DNA from: Candidatus Cryptobacteroides avicola
Lineage (GTDB): Bacteria; Bacteroidota; Bacteroidia; Bacteroidales; UBA932
Reading direction: 5' to 3'
NCBI GenBank assembly: GCA_017695115.1
Contig: JADILV010000071.1
Coordinates: forward strand, 1-34,780
DNA length: 34,780 nt
A program made the position numbers and the translations under genes. Positions 7,358 through 16,312 of the stretch are shown in pieces. How positions within the stretch are numbered: position 1 is the first letter of the stretch; the number at the start of each line of letters is the position of its first letter. Under the pieces are notes generated by a model. The model saw nothing but the letters and a program-made list of their open reading frames with translations, was not told where the DNA came from and did no database searches.

Positions 7358-8623
7358 ATGGATAATAATGGCTTTCGTGTTTTGCTGATGCTTCCGGCGC
7401 TGCTGGCTGTTGTATTGTCATGTGGGAGAGGAGGAGTGTCCGGTGTGGAGGATGGCATGGTGGAAAATGCCACGGATTCGCTTTTTGTAGAGCCGCCGCT
7501 TGGATTTTCTCCTGAAAAATATACTCTCAAAGAGGACAAGGTCCGCCGCGGGGAATTTTTCGCGGACCTGCTTATGAAGCTCGGAATGGATGCCCAGAGT
7601 GCATATAACCTGTCTTCCGCATGCGATACTGTATTTGATGTCAGGACGCTGCGTGTGGGGAATAAATACCGGGCATATTATACGGCCGATACTCTGGAAT
7701 ATCTGGTGTATGAAAAAGACCGTCTCAGAAATGTGGTCTTCAAGTGTACCGGGCCGTATGAGGTTTACGGGACGGAAAAGCCCGTAAATGTCGAACGGAA
7801 ATATGCGGACGTTACTATAGAACACTCTCTCTGGGAGGATATGCTTGAAGAAGGGGTGTCTCCGCTTCTTATTCTGAGTCTTTCGGACATTTACGCATGG
7901 ACAGTCGATTTTTTCGGGCTTCAGAAAGGCGACAGGTTCCGGGTTTTCTATGACCAGAAAGTCTGTGAAGGCGATGTGATATCCGTGGATACGGTAAGGT
8001 ATGCGGTCTTTACCCATGCTGGAGAGGATTTCCCTATGGTCATGTTCGACCAGGGAGACGGAGGCAACATATACTGGAACGAAAAAGGGGAGAGCATGAG
8101 GAAGGCTTTTCTTAAGGCGCCGCTCTCATATTCCAGAATAAGTTCCGGGTTTTCCTATGCACGCAGGCATCCTATCACGAGGAAAGTGCAGCCTCATACC
8201 GGAGTGGACTATGCTGCCCCGAAAGGGACTCCTGTGATGTCCATCGGTGACGGTGTGGTGACCAGTATGAAAAATGAAGGTGCAGGTGGCAATGTGGTGA
8301 GAATCAAGCATAATTCAGTGTACCGGACGGCATATCTGCATCTTTCCCGTTTCGCTTCAGGACTGAAGCCCGGCAAGCGTGTGCGTCAGGGAGAGGTAAT
8401 CGGATATGTCGGTTCGACAGGCAGGAGTACGGGACCGCACCTTGATTTCAGGGTATGGAAGAACGATTCTCCGATCAATCCTCTGAAAATGGATTCCCCG
8501 CCAGCAGAGCCTGTGAAAGCCGGGTTCCGGACTGAGTTCGAAAAGGCTGTGGCTGAATGTCATCAGATGTCTGATACCCTGAAAGCCAGGAACCTTGCGG
8601 CGGAAATATTCGAATACTTATAA
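7358..8623 (+). CDS. M23-family metallopeptidase lipoprotein (MepM-like)
   Basis: A 421-residue lipoprotein: hydrophobic leader with lipobox VVLSC near residue 22, then acidic sequence. An OapA/LysM-like module follows (about 65-125; FADLLMKLGMDAQSAYNLSS), as in E. coli MepM. The C-terminal M23 domain (about 265-380) has HPITRKVQPHTGVDYAAPKG (His-x3-Asp zinc ligands), GNVVRIKHN, YLHLSRF and STGPHLDFRVWKN. These enzymes cut peptide cross-links of peptidoglycan, here at the periplasmic face of an outer or inner membrane anchor. In place of the usual His-x-His the last motif reads His-Leu-Asp, so the third zinc ligand is altered; I recall this HLD form in other Bacteroidetes M23 proteins, so it may be functional. 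Monocistronic by its spacing. Confidence 0.9.
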   Translation: MDNNGFRVLLMLPALLAVVLSCGRGGVSGVEDGMVENATDSLFVEPPLGFSPEKYTLKEDKVRRGEFFADLLMKLGMDAQSAYNLSSACDTVFDVRTLRVGNKYRAYYTADTLEYLVYEKDRLRNVVFKCTGPYEVYGTEKPVNVERKYADVTIEHSLWEDMLEEGVSPLLILSLSDIYAWTVDFFGLQKGDRFRVFYDQKVCEGDVISVDTVRYAVFTHAGEDFPMVMFDQGDGGNIYWNEKGESMRKAFLKAPLSYSRISSGFSYARRHPITRKVQPHTGVDYAAPKGTPVMSIGDGVVTSMKNEGAGGNVVRIKHNSVYRTAYLHLSRFASGLKPGKRVRQGEVIGYVGSTGRSTGPHLDFRVWKNDSPINPLKMDSPPAEPVKAGFRTEFEKAVAECHQMSDTLKARNLAAEIFEYL

Positions 8624-8690
8624 ATTGTCATTGTACGGTGGTGTTTGATGAAGATTTTTGCGTTTTATTGAAAAATTAATTTGCAATTGT

Positions 8691-8720
8691 TTGTATTTGT
8701 CGCTTGTTTTGATATCTTTG
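8691..8720 (+). promoter_or_regulatory. Promoter of the BACON/OB-fold lipoprotein
   Basis: TTG (8691-8693), exactly 19 bases, then TATCTTTG (8713-8720): a full match to the Bacteroidetes -33/-7 pattern. It leaves a leader of about 40 bases before the ATG at 8767. Confidence 0.82.
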
Positions 8721-8766
8721 CCGAATAAACGTTTGACAACAGGTTAAACATTTAAATATTATCGTT

Positions 8767-10834
8767 ATGAAAATCAGAAAGTTATTCTTCGGCATGATTG
8801 CAGCGGCTTCCGTTCTGGCATCATGTCAGGAAAAAGAAGAAAACCTGGGGGCCCCGGAGATTACCCTGGATCCGGCAACCCTGGAATTCGGACAGCTGGG
8901 GGGGGGATTCTAATTCCAAGACCCTGACAGTCACTTCCACCCGCGACTGGACCATCGAACAGGATGAGAAAGACGAGTGGGTGACAATTTCTCCATCTTC
9001 AGGCTCAGCTTCTTCAGAGCCGCAGACAGTCACTGTCACAGTCACGGACAACACAGGTTCAGACAGGACTGCAACAATCAAATTTTCAGCCAATAACGGA
9101 ACGGTATCCAAAAATCTTACGGTAAAACAGACAGGGCCGGAAGGCGAGCCGGAGATAGAAATTACGACTGTAGCGGATTTCCTTAAGGCAGAAGTCTCTG
9201 ATGACGTGTGGTATACCTTGAAAGGTCAGATTACCGATCTTTACAATACTGAATACGGTAACTTTACTCTCGTAGATGAAACAGGCTCTGTTAAAGTATA
9301 TGGTCTTACTGCTGAGAAAGTCAATAAAAATGACAAGTCGTTCTCAACTCTTGGCCTTAAAGAAGGCGATATTGTAACTCTTTGCGGAACGAGGGATGAA
9401 TATAACGGAGAAGACCAGGTCGGAGGGCCGTCTTATTATATTTCTCATGAAGAAGGCGAGCTTCCTGAACCGGAGCCGGTCAATGCTGTTTATTTTAATG
9501 ATTTTGACAAGGAGGCTGCCCAGAATAATGACGGATGGCCTTTCCTTGATAGTTTTGACGGCTGGAAGAACGAGACGGGGTCAGGTGCCGGATCTGTAAC
9601 GTATGAATCTTCAGGTGCTTCGGCCCGGACTACAGGTGGTTCTGCCGGCGGTTATTCCAATTATGACGGTTCAGGAGTAAACAATATCTTTTTCGGTAAA
9701 GATGCGTATTTCCAGGTAGGGAATATTACACTCGGAACGGAAACCAATTATACGCTGTCTTTCGGTACTGAAAAATTTGATCAGGGTGGAGACAGCCAGT
9801 TCATGCATGAAGAATTCCATGTCTATATAAGCAATGACGGAACAAAATGGGTTGAACTTGACTATTCATTCCCTAATGGTGCCCCGAATGGCAAATGGGA
9901 TCTTGCTTCTACTACATTTACAGTTCCGTCGGGCACTTCTGCCCTGTATTTTTATTTCAATGCTGACGTTGCAAGTGTCTATCGTCTTGATGACCTTATG
10001 CTTGCCGTTTCTTCGGAAGCCGGTACTTCCATAGATTTTTCAAAAGGTACTGAAATCGGTGGCGGCGGGGAAACACCTGATGCTCCGGCAGAAATAACTG
10101 TAGCCGATTTTATTAAGGCCCCGGTAGATGATAATGTGTATTATATCCTTACAGGTGAGATTACTGATCTTTACAATACTGAATACGGTAACTTTACTCT
10201 CGTAGATGAAACAGGCTCTGTTAAAGTTTATGGTTTGACTGCAGAAAAAGTCAGTTCAAACGATAAATCGTTCTCTACTCTCGGTCTTAAGGAAGGGGAT
10301 GTTGTAACTCTTTGCGGCACAAGAGCTGAATATAAAGGTGAAATTCAGGTCGGCGGACCGGCATATTATATTTCTCACGAACCAGGGACAGAAGAGCCTG
10401 AAGATCCGGTAGATCCGGATTCTCCGTTTGTTTCGAATGTAACATGGACACTTGGGACAAATTCTTATAATGAAAAGGCAACCGTAAATGGAGAAGGACC
10501 AGTAGATGTTGTCAAGATAGGTAAATCTAAAGCAAAGGGATCTATTGACATAACACTCCCGGCCGGGACTACGAAAGTTAATTTCTATGCTGTTTCCTGG
10601 AATAACGAAACTGCAACACTTTCATTCATGATGGGCGGTGAAGAGGTTGGCTTTCAGGCTATTGCAAAAAATGCCGGGGCTGCTAATTCTCAACCGTATA
10701 CATTTACTGTAACAGAGTCGGATTATTATACTTTTAATACTCCTATGCCATTACCTTCAGATATGACTATAACTGTTACAACGCAGGAAAATGCAAGGGC
10801 TATTCTCTGGGGAATCAAAGCCATTACTGAATAA
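8767..10834 (+). CDS. BACON and duplicated OB-fold lipoprotein, out of frame at a G9 tract
   Basis: The frame opens at 8767 with a type II signal peptide (MKIRKLFFGMIAAASVLAS, lipobox Cys, QEKEEN). It stops at 8911-8913, after 48 codons, just past nine G residues (8898-8906). The rest continues uninterrupted in the next frame to 10834. With eight G the two parts join as GQLGGDSNSKTLTV, giving about 688 residues. The mature protein has a BACON domain (TSTRDWTIEQ... to LTVKQTG), an OB-fold-like module (VADFLKAEV...YYISHE), a jelly-roll/galactose-binding-like region (VYFNDFDKEAAQNNDGW onward), a second OB-fold-like module almost identical to the first, and a C-terminal beta domain. No catalytic motif is seen; the role is probably surface binding of substrate for the downstream nucleases. 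Whether the shift is phase variation, decay or a sequencing error is open. Confidence 0.8.
8898..8906 (+). repeat. Homopolymeric G9 tract in a lipoprotein N-terminus
   Basis: Nine consecutive G at codons 44-47 of the lipoprotein. The current length puts the signal peptide out of frame with the mature protein; eight (or eleven) would restore it. The length is in the range where slipped-strand mispairing acts in other bacteria. Confidence 0.85.
9236..9297 (+). repeat. 62-bp perfect intragenic repeat, copy 1
   Basis: Identical base for base to 10166-10227, starting GATCTTTACAATACTG and ending GGCTCTGTTAAAGT. It encodes the core of the first OB-fold-like module (DLYNTEYGNFTLVDETGSVK). The copies are 930 bp apart, a multiple of three, so recombination between them would delete in frame. 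Confidence 0.9.
10166..10227 (+). repeat. 62-bp perfect intragenic repeat, copy 2
   Basis: Second copy of the repeat at 9236-9297, in the second OB-fold-like module. Flanking sequence diverges at many synonymous positions, so the identical block looks like recent gene conversion or duplication. Confidence 0.9.
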
Positions 10835-10853
10835 TTGCACATATTTTCAATAT

Positions 10854-10933
10854 TGTAGGCAGGACGTTTTTTGGTTATAATCCTGTGAAGGATTCTGTTC
10901 ATGATAAATTATTTAGGTGCCGTCCTGCCTACA
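10854..10933. repeat. 13-bp perfect inverted repeats around a 54-bp spacer
   Basis: TGTAGGCAGGACG (10854-10866) and CGTCCTGCCTACA (10921-10933) are exact reverse complements. The spacer holds a small hairpin AATCC-TGTGAA-GGATT. The element fills the gap between the BACON/OB-fold gene and the nuclease gene, ending 9 bases before the nuclease ATG. In RNA it would be a strong stem that could end transcription or hide the nuclease start. I see no exact TAnnTTTG in the spacer on either strand. Confidence 0.65.
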
Positions 10934-10942
10934 TTTTATAAT

Positions 10943-12157
10943 ATGATTATCCGTAAAAATATCCTTAGGACATTCTTATTCGGACTTTCGCTTCTTCTTT
11001 CCGTGGCAGCCTGGATTTCCTGCGAACGGGTGGATACCGATGCGGACGATCCCGGTATTGCCCTGCAGCATGGAGAAGTGGACCATTTGAAAGGCAGCCA
11101 GTTCGTTACCGTGACTGCTTCGGGCGAGTGGACCATTACCCTTTCTTTCGGTGGGGACGAGGATGATTGGGCTGAGGTGGATGCCGTGTCGGGTTACGGA
11201 AACCGGAATAACATTCTTCTGAGGTATTCGGAAAACGGGTCGGAGTCGGACCGCTCGGTGACGCTTGTACTGACGGCTTCCGGAAAGGATGCCACATGTA
11301 CCCTTGTGCAGAAAGGTGTTGCCGGCAGTACCGGAGGGGACGATCCCGGACCAGGCGGAGATGATGTCCCACAGGCGGTGCCTCTCTGGCTTGAACTGCC
11401 GGAAGTCAGTACGGACGAGGGGATGAGATTCGTGATGCATGATATGACTGTAGGAGGTATCCCGACCAGGAATTATTCGCTTCTTTGGGATGATGATGCT
11501 CTTGTGGCACGCTGGGTGGCATATCCTTTAAGCCGCTGGTCCATAGGGACAGAGGATGTCGGAAGAACGGATGACTGGCAGTATGATCCTGATGTTCCCC
11601 GGGAGTTCCAGCCATGCCTTTACAAGGGATTTCCGAGCGGAGGCTCTTATGGATATGACAGGGGGCATCAGATCCCGTCAGCTGACAGGCAGAACAGGAA
11701 TTCCAACCGCCAGACATTCTATTTTACCAACATGACACCCCAGCGCAGCGGATTCAACCAGAAAATCTGGGCAAATCTGGAGAACCACGTCAGGCGTATT
11801 GCGGACGGGACGGATACCCTTTATGTCGTGACGGGTTGTATAGTAGAGGGCAGTACTGATACGGCCAATGACAATGAAGGAAAGAAGGTGACAGTCCCTT
11901 CCTTTTATTTCAAGGCGCTCCTTAAATACCAGAAGACCGGTGCCACGTCAGGTGTCGGCGGCTATTCGGCCGCTGCGTTTTATCTCGAACACAGGAATTA
12001 CAGTCAGGATGCTCCCGATGCGTCCATGCTCATGTCCATTGACGAACTGGAAGAGAGGATCGGCATTGACTTTTTCGTGAATCTCGGCCGTGTTCTGGGC
12101 GAAGCGAACGCCGCGAGGGTAGAGTCCGAAAAACCTGCGGAAGGGATATGGTTGTGA
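10943..12157 (+). CDS. BACON-domain lipoprotein with DNA/RNA non-specific endonuclease domain
   Basis: A 404-residue lipoprotein. The ATG at 10943 gives MIIRKNILRTFLFGLSLLLS followed by the lipobox Cys in AWISCE. A BACON domain (about 45-130; ASGEWTITLSFGGDEDDWAE) is followed by a Gly/Asp-rich linker. The NUC1 (DNA/RNA non-specific endonuclease) domain then runs from about 150 to the end: RNYSLLWDD, YDRGHQIPSADRQ with the catalytic His of DRGH, FYFTNMTPQRSGFNQKIW with the metal-binding Asn region, and YVVTGCI. These enzymes cut single- and double-stranded nucleic acids. The lipid anchor and BACON domain suggest a cell-envelope, likely surface, location where it would digest environmental DNA/RNA. 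A secreted EEP enzyme follows after 28 bases. Confidence 0.9.
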   Translation: MIIRKNILRTFLFGLSLLLSVAAWISCERVDTDADDPGIALQHGEVDHLKGSQFVTVTASGEWTITLSFGGDEDDWAEVDAVSGYGNRNNILLRYSENGSESDRSVTLVLTASGKDATCTLVQKGVAGSTGGDDPGPGGDDVPQAVPLWLELPEVSTDEGMRFVMHDMTVGGIPTRNYSLLWDDDALVARWVAYPLSRWSIGTEDVGRTDDWQYDPDVPREFQPCLYKGFPSGGSYGYDRGHQIPSADRQNRNSNRQTFYFTNMTPQRSGFNQKIWANLENHVRRIADGTDTLYVVTGCIVEGSTDTANDNEGKKVTVPSFYFKALLKYQKTGATSGVGGYSAAAFYLEHRNYSQDAPDASMLMSIDELEERIGIDFFVNLGRVLGEANAARVESEKPAEGIWL

Positions 12158-12185
12158 CAATGCCGCATGAAATTATACCTTTAAT

Positions 12186-13259
12186 ATGAGAAAAAGCATC
12201 TTTTTTTCCGTCATTGCGTTTCTGGCTCTGATATGGATGCCGGTGCAGGCGGGCACTCCTTCAAAAAATTACATCATAGGATTCTACAACCTTGAGAATC
12301 TGTTCGATACGTATGACGATCCTGTGAAGAACGACGAAGAATTCCTTCCGGAAGGCAAAAACAAATGGACAGAGGTCAAATACCGGAAGAAACTCCACAA
12401 TATGGCTACTGTCATAAGCACGATGGCAGAGTCCAACGGGGCTTTTCATACTGTTCTGGGTGTCAGTGAGATAGAAAACCGGCTGGTACTTGAAGACCTG
12501 GTGTCCCAGCCTGAAATCGCCAGGGCGAACTACCAGATTGTCCACTATGACAGTCCCGATGTCAGGGGAGTGGACGTAGGCCTGCTCTACAGGCCGGACC
12601 AGTTTGTCTATATTGACAGCGAATCGATTCCGTTTACCTTCGACAGTGACATAGAGTTCTCTATGTCCGAGGAACTGCAGGCCGGGTTCAAGACCAGGGA
12701 CATATTGATGGTTCACGGTAAAATCGACGGTGAGGACTTTGCCATATACGTGGCCCATCTGCCTTCCCGTGTCGGAGGCAAGGGCGGCGACCTGAGAAGC
12801 CGCGGGGCGGAGATCATCTACGGACATGCCCGGGAGATGATGCGCAAGTACCCCGGAATCAAGGTGGTAGTCATGGGGGATATGAACGACAACCCTACCG
12901 ATGACAGCATGGCCATATATCTGCACGGCAAAGAAAATCCTTCGGAAGTGGATCAGACGGACTTTTTCTCCCCGTTCCTGTCGATGCTGAAAAAAGGCTA
13001 CGGCTCCATAGCCTACCGTGGAGAATGGAGCATATATGACCTTATCCTCGTAAACGAGACTCTGCTCAATGCCCCTGACGGTGGCCTGAAAATCAAGCAG
13101 ACAGGCAAGAAGGGAAACTATGGCGTGGTATTCAAGAGACCTTTCATGATCACCAGAAACGGCCAATACAAGGGCTATCCGTTCAGGACTTTCTCGAACG
13201 GGTCTTTCATCGGCGGCTACAGCGATCATTTTCCTACGTACATAGTTGTCGGGAGATAG
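12186..13259 (+). CDS. Secreted endonuclease/exonuclease/phosphatase-family protein
   Basis: This 357-residue protein has a cleavable signal peptide (MRKSIFFSVIAFLALIWMPV, QAG) and an EEP-fold domain over its whole mature length. Motifs in order: FYNLENLFDTYDDP (Asn), GVSEIENR (metal-binding Glu), YVAHLPSR (His), MGDMNDNPTDD (Asp-x-Asn), YDLILVN and SDHFPTY (Asp-His). Without a lipobox or anchor it is probably periplasmic or secreted, where it could trim oligonucleotides or release phosphate after the upstream NUC1 enzyme acts. It lies between the nuclease and the TonB-type receptor with short gaps (28 and 23 bases), consistent with one operon. The exact substrate class is not readable from the motifs. 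Confidence 0.88.
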   Translation: MRKSIFFSVIAFLALIWMPVQAGTPSKNYIIGFYNLENLFDTYDDPVKNDEEFLPEGKNKWTEVKYRKKLHNMATVISTMAESNGAFHTVLGVSEIENRLVLEDLVSQPEIARANYQIVHYDSPDVRGVDVGLLYRPDQFVYIDSESIPFTFDSDIEFSMSEELQAGFKTRDILMVHGKIDGEDFAIYVAHLPSRVGGKGGDLRSRGAEIIYGHAREMMRKYPGIKVVVMGDMNDNPTDDSMAIYLHGKENPSEVDQTDFFSPFLSMLKKGYGSIAYRGEWSIYDLILVNETLLNAPDGGLKIKQTGKKGNYGVVFKRPFMITRNGQYKGYPFRTFSNGSFIGGYSDHFPTYIVVGR

Positions 13260-13282
13260 TGACGTTAAAAATTATAATCATT

Positions 13283-16200
13283 ATGACTAAAATAAATTTA
13301 TTGTCAACCGTAATCCTGGGTGCCCTGACGCTGCCTGTTGCGGCGCAGGAAATTCCGGACTCCATCCGCAGGGAATTGAGACAGAATTCCATGGAAATGG
13401 TCTGGATCCGGAAAGGACAGGAGACCGGCGGGGTAAAAGGAACGGTAGTGAACCGTTCCGGAAGGGTGCCCGTGGCGGGTGCCGAGCTGCAGATTCTCAA
13501 AGGAGAAAATGCGGTGGGGACCGTATATGCTTCTTCAGACGGCTCTTTCGTTTTCGACAATCTGGAAAACGGACTTTACCTTATGAAAGTATCTGCCCCC
13601 GGATTCCTTCCTTCACAGGTCAATGTCACAGTGGAAGGCTTCATGAAGGACCTGATGTTCGTTTCGCTGGTACCGTCGAATGCGGTGAATGACATAGACG
13701 ATTCGAATTTCGCGGATTTCGATATGGATGACTCCGGATACGAGGATGCTCCGTCCATCCTTTATGGCAATGATATTTTCTCCAATATCGCCGGTTATGA
13801 TTTCAGCGCCGTAAGGTTCAGGAACAGAGGGTATAACAGTGAGACCCAGGATGTCTACCTGAGCGGCATACGCATGAACGATGCGCTTACGGGTTATACT
13901 CCGTGGTCCCTGTGGAGCGGACTGAACGAGGCCATGAGGAGCAAGGAGACCACGATGGGGCTGGAGGCTTCCGAGTACGGCACAGGCGGGTTCAACGGAG
14001 TGACGAACATCCTTGCCATGCCTTCCAACGTGCGCCCGGGATTCAGGTTCAGTGTCCTGACCAACAGTGCGTTGTATCGTCTCCGTCTGATGGCGTCATA
14101 CGCTTCGGGAGAGCTTGACAACGGCTGGTCGTATGCCTTCAACGTGTCTGCGCGTCTGGGAGGAAACGACTGGGTGGACGGTGTGTACTACCGGTCATTT
14201 GCATACTACGGTGCCGTGGAGAAGAAATTCAATGATATGCACAAATTGGGGTTCGTGATTTTCGCGACTCCGGGAAACCGCGGGGCCCAGAACGCTTCCA
14301 CCCAGGAAGTCTATGACCTGGTGGGATCCAACACCTACAACTCCAACTGGGGCTACCAGGACGGCAAGATGCGCAACGCCCGTGTCCGCAAGACGCACGA
14401 GCCGGTGATGATCCTTAAATATACCGCCACTCCGAGCGACCGACTGGAGGCCACCGCCACTCTCCTGTACCGCACCGGAAAGAACGGCTATACCGCCCTT
14501 GACTGGTATGATGCCCCGGACCCGAGACCGGACTATTACCGCTACCTGCCGAGCTATTTCTATATGGAAGACCCTGATTATGACCGTATTGACGTAGAAA
14601 AGGCGGCATGGGCCACAGAGGCATGGCAGTACAATATAAACGGTACGCAGCACATGAACTGGGACCGTCTGTACAATGTCAACTACAACAATCTCACTGC
14701 CGACGGCCGCCGTTCCAAGTACACGATCGAGGAGCGCCGCACTGACCAGAATGACGTGAATCTGGCCGGTACGGTAAAATGGAGGGCCAGGGACTGGTTC
14801 ACTCTGAACGGAGGTGTAAACTTCAAATGGAACCGCACCGAGTATTACAAGATCATGAACGATCTTCTGGGCGGTGACTACTATATGAATATCGACCAGT
14901 TTGCCGAGCGTGACTATGCTTCGAGCCCTACGATGATCCAGAACGACCTGGACTATTTTCTGGCACACGGCCAGGCGCAGATGCTCCGTCAGGGTGACAA
15001 GTACGGCTATGACTATTACGCCCATGTCCGTAAGGCCGGCCTGTGGGCTACAGCCAATTTTGAGAAAGGCAATTTCAAAGGCTACGTATCTCTTGATGGC
15101 GGCTACACCTCATTCTGGAGGGAGGGTCTGGTCCGCAAAGGGCTTTTCGCCGGACTGGATGACAATGGAAACGAAATTGTATATAACGGTCAGGTCCTGA
15201 CAACATACGGCAGCGACGGCAAGGCCATCACTTCCAAGGGCAAATCCGATGTGTCACGGTTCTTTACGTATACTGCCAAGGTAGGTGGAGCCTATTTCAT
15301 CCCGGGAGGACACAGGGTGTATGCAAATATAGGATACCTCACCGACGCCCCTGCTTTCTCACAGGCGTTCGTCTCACCGAGGACAAGAAATACTTTGGTG
15401 CCTGACCTTAAGACTACAAAGACATTCTCTGCAGATATGAACTACCAGTTCAGCCGCAACGGGTACGATATCAGGGTGACGGGCTTCTACACCACGATCA
15501 ATGACCAGACGGACGTGATGAGCTTCTATGACGATTCCCAGAACTCATTCACCAATTTCGCCATGAGCGGTATCGACCAGCGTCATGCCGGCATAGAACT
15601 CGGCTTCAAGATACCCGTACCTGTACAGGGCCTTTCTGTCCAGGGCGTGCTCAGCTGGGGCGAATACATATACACTTCCAACCCGCGCATGACACAGACC
15701 GTGGACAACAGCGCTTCCGTAATCTTCGAGAACGAACTTGTCCCTTACTGGTCATCGCATCCTGTATTCAAGAAGGAGACAGTTGATGGGGTGACCTCAT
15801 ATCTGCAGGATGAATCCGGCAACTATATCGTTGAAAAGAACCGGAAGCATTATGTGCCGAGCACACCTCAGCTTGCTGCAAGCCTGGGTCTCAACTATGC
15901 TTCAAGTTCCTATTGGTTCGCCGATCTGAATGTCAATTATTTCGGGAATACGTACCTGGATATGAACCCGCTTTACAGGACAGACATGGCGACAGCCGGA
16001 CCCGACGGTCTTGTGACCCCTGCCGAAATCGAATACATGGCGGCTCAGGAGAAGTTCGATCCGGTGTTCCTGCTCAATGCGAGCGTCGGCAAGTCATGGT
16101 ATATCGACAGGAAGTACAATATCGGTTTCTCTCTCGAAGTCAAGAACATACTGAACAACCGCGCTGTGAAGACAGGAGGCTACGAGCAGACGCGCCTCAT

Positions 16201-16297
16201 TGACAGCAAGAGCGGGGAGAGATACTACCGCTTCGATTCCAAGTACTTCTATATGAGCGGAGTGAACTATATGTTGAACCTATATTTCAGATTTTAA
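13283..16297 (+). CDS. TonB-dependent receptor-like outer-membrane protein
   Basis: A 1004-residue protein with a signal peptide ending near VAAQE. A carboxypeptidase-like regulatory domain follows (about 45-130; GVKGTVVNRSGRVPVAGAEL ... GLYLMKVSAPGF), then a plug-like region (about 165-240; SAVRFRNRGYNSETQDVYLS, EYGTGGFNGVTNI). A long barrel of Tyr/Trp-rich strands ends in YMLNLYFRF with a C-terminal Phe. The size and order fit TonB-dependent transporters, though I see no clear TonB box. It is not paired with a SusD-like gene; the partner is the DUF5689 lipoprotein 15 bases downstream. The context of two secreted nuclease-type enzymes suggests uptake of nucleotides, oligonucleotides or nucleosides. 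I use the ATG at 13283; a GTG at 13259 overlaps the previous stop and lacks support. Confidence 0.88.
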   Translation: MTKINLLSTVILGALTLPVAAQEIPDSIRRELRQNSMEMVWIRKGQETGGVKGTVVNRSGRVPVAGAELQILKGENAVGTVYASSDGSFVFDNLENGLYLMKVSAPGFLPSQVNVTVEGFMKDLMFVSLVPSNAVNDIDDSNFADFDMDDSGYEDAPSILYGNDIFSNIAGYDFSAVRFRNRGYNSETQDVYLSGIRMNDALTGYTPWSLWSGLNEAMRSKETTMGLEASEYGTGGFNGVTNILAMPSNVRPGFRFSVLTNSALYRLRLMASYASGELDNGWSYAFNVSARLGGNDWVDGVYYRSFAYYGAVEKKFNDMHKLGFVIFATPGNRGAQNASTQEVYDLVGSNTYNSNWGYQDGKMRNARVRKTHEPVMILKYTATPSDRLEATATLLYRTGKNGYTALDWYDAPDPRPDYYRYLPSYFYMEDPDYDRIDVEKAAWATEAWQYNINGTQHMNWDRLYNVNYNNLTADGRRSKYTIEERRTDQNDVNLAGTVKWRARDWFTLNGGVNFKWNRTEYYKIMNDLLGGDYYMNIDQFAERDYASSPTMIQNDLDYFLAHGQAQMLRQGDKYGYDYYAHVRKAGLWATANFEKGNFKGYVSLDGGYTSFWREGLVRKGLFAGLDDNGNEIVYNGQVLTTYGSDGKAITSKGKSDVSRFFTYTAKVGGAYFIPGGHRVYANIGYLTDAPAFSQAFVSPRTRNTLVPDLKTTKTFSADMNYQFSRNGYDIRVTGFYTTINDQTDVMSFYDDSQNSFTNFAMSGIDQRHAGIELGFKIPVPVQGLSVQGVLSWGEYIYTSNPRMTQTVDNSASVIFENELVPYWSSHPVFKKETVDGVTSYLQDESGNYIVEKNRKHYVPSTPQLAASLGLNYASSSYWFADLNVNYFGNTYLDMNPLYRTDMATAGPDGLVTPAEIEYMAAQEKFDPVFLLNASVGKSWYIDRKYNIGFSLEVKNILNNRAVKTGGYEQTRLIDSKSGERYYRFDSKYFYMSGVNYMLNLYFRF

Positions 16298-16312
16298 ATA
16301 AACGAAAGGAAT

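Noticed and set aside
10854..10933. Claim of a promoter inverton
   Set aside because: The spacer has no exact TAnnTTTG on either strand and is short, and no invertase gene is adjacent, so I report only the inverted repeat.
13259..13282. GTG start for the receptor at 13259
   Set aside because: It overlaps the stop of the previous gene and would place eight odd residues before a perfect signal peptide starting at ATG 13283.
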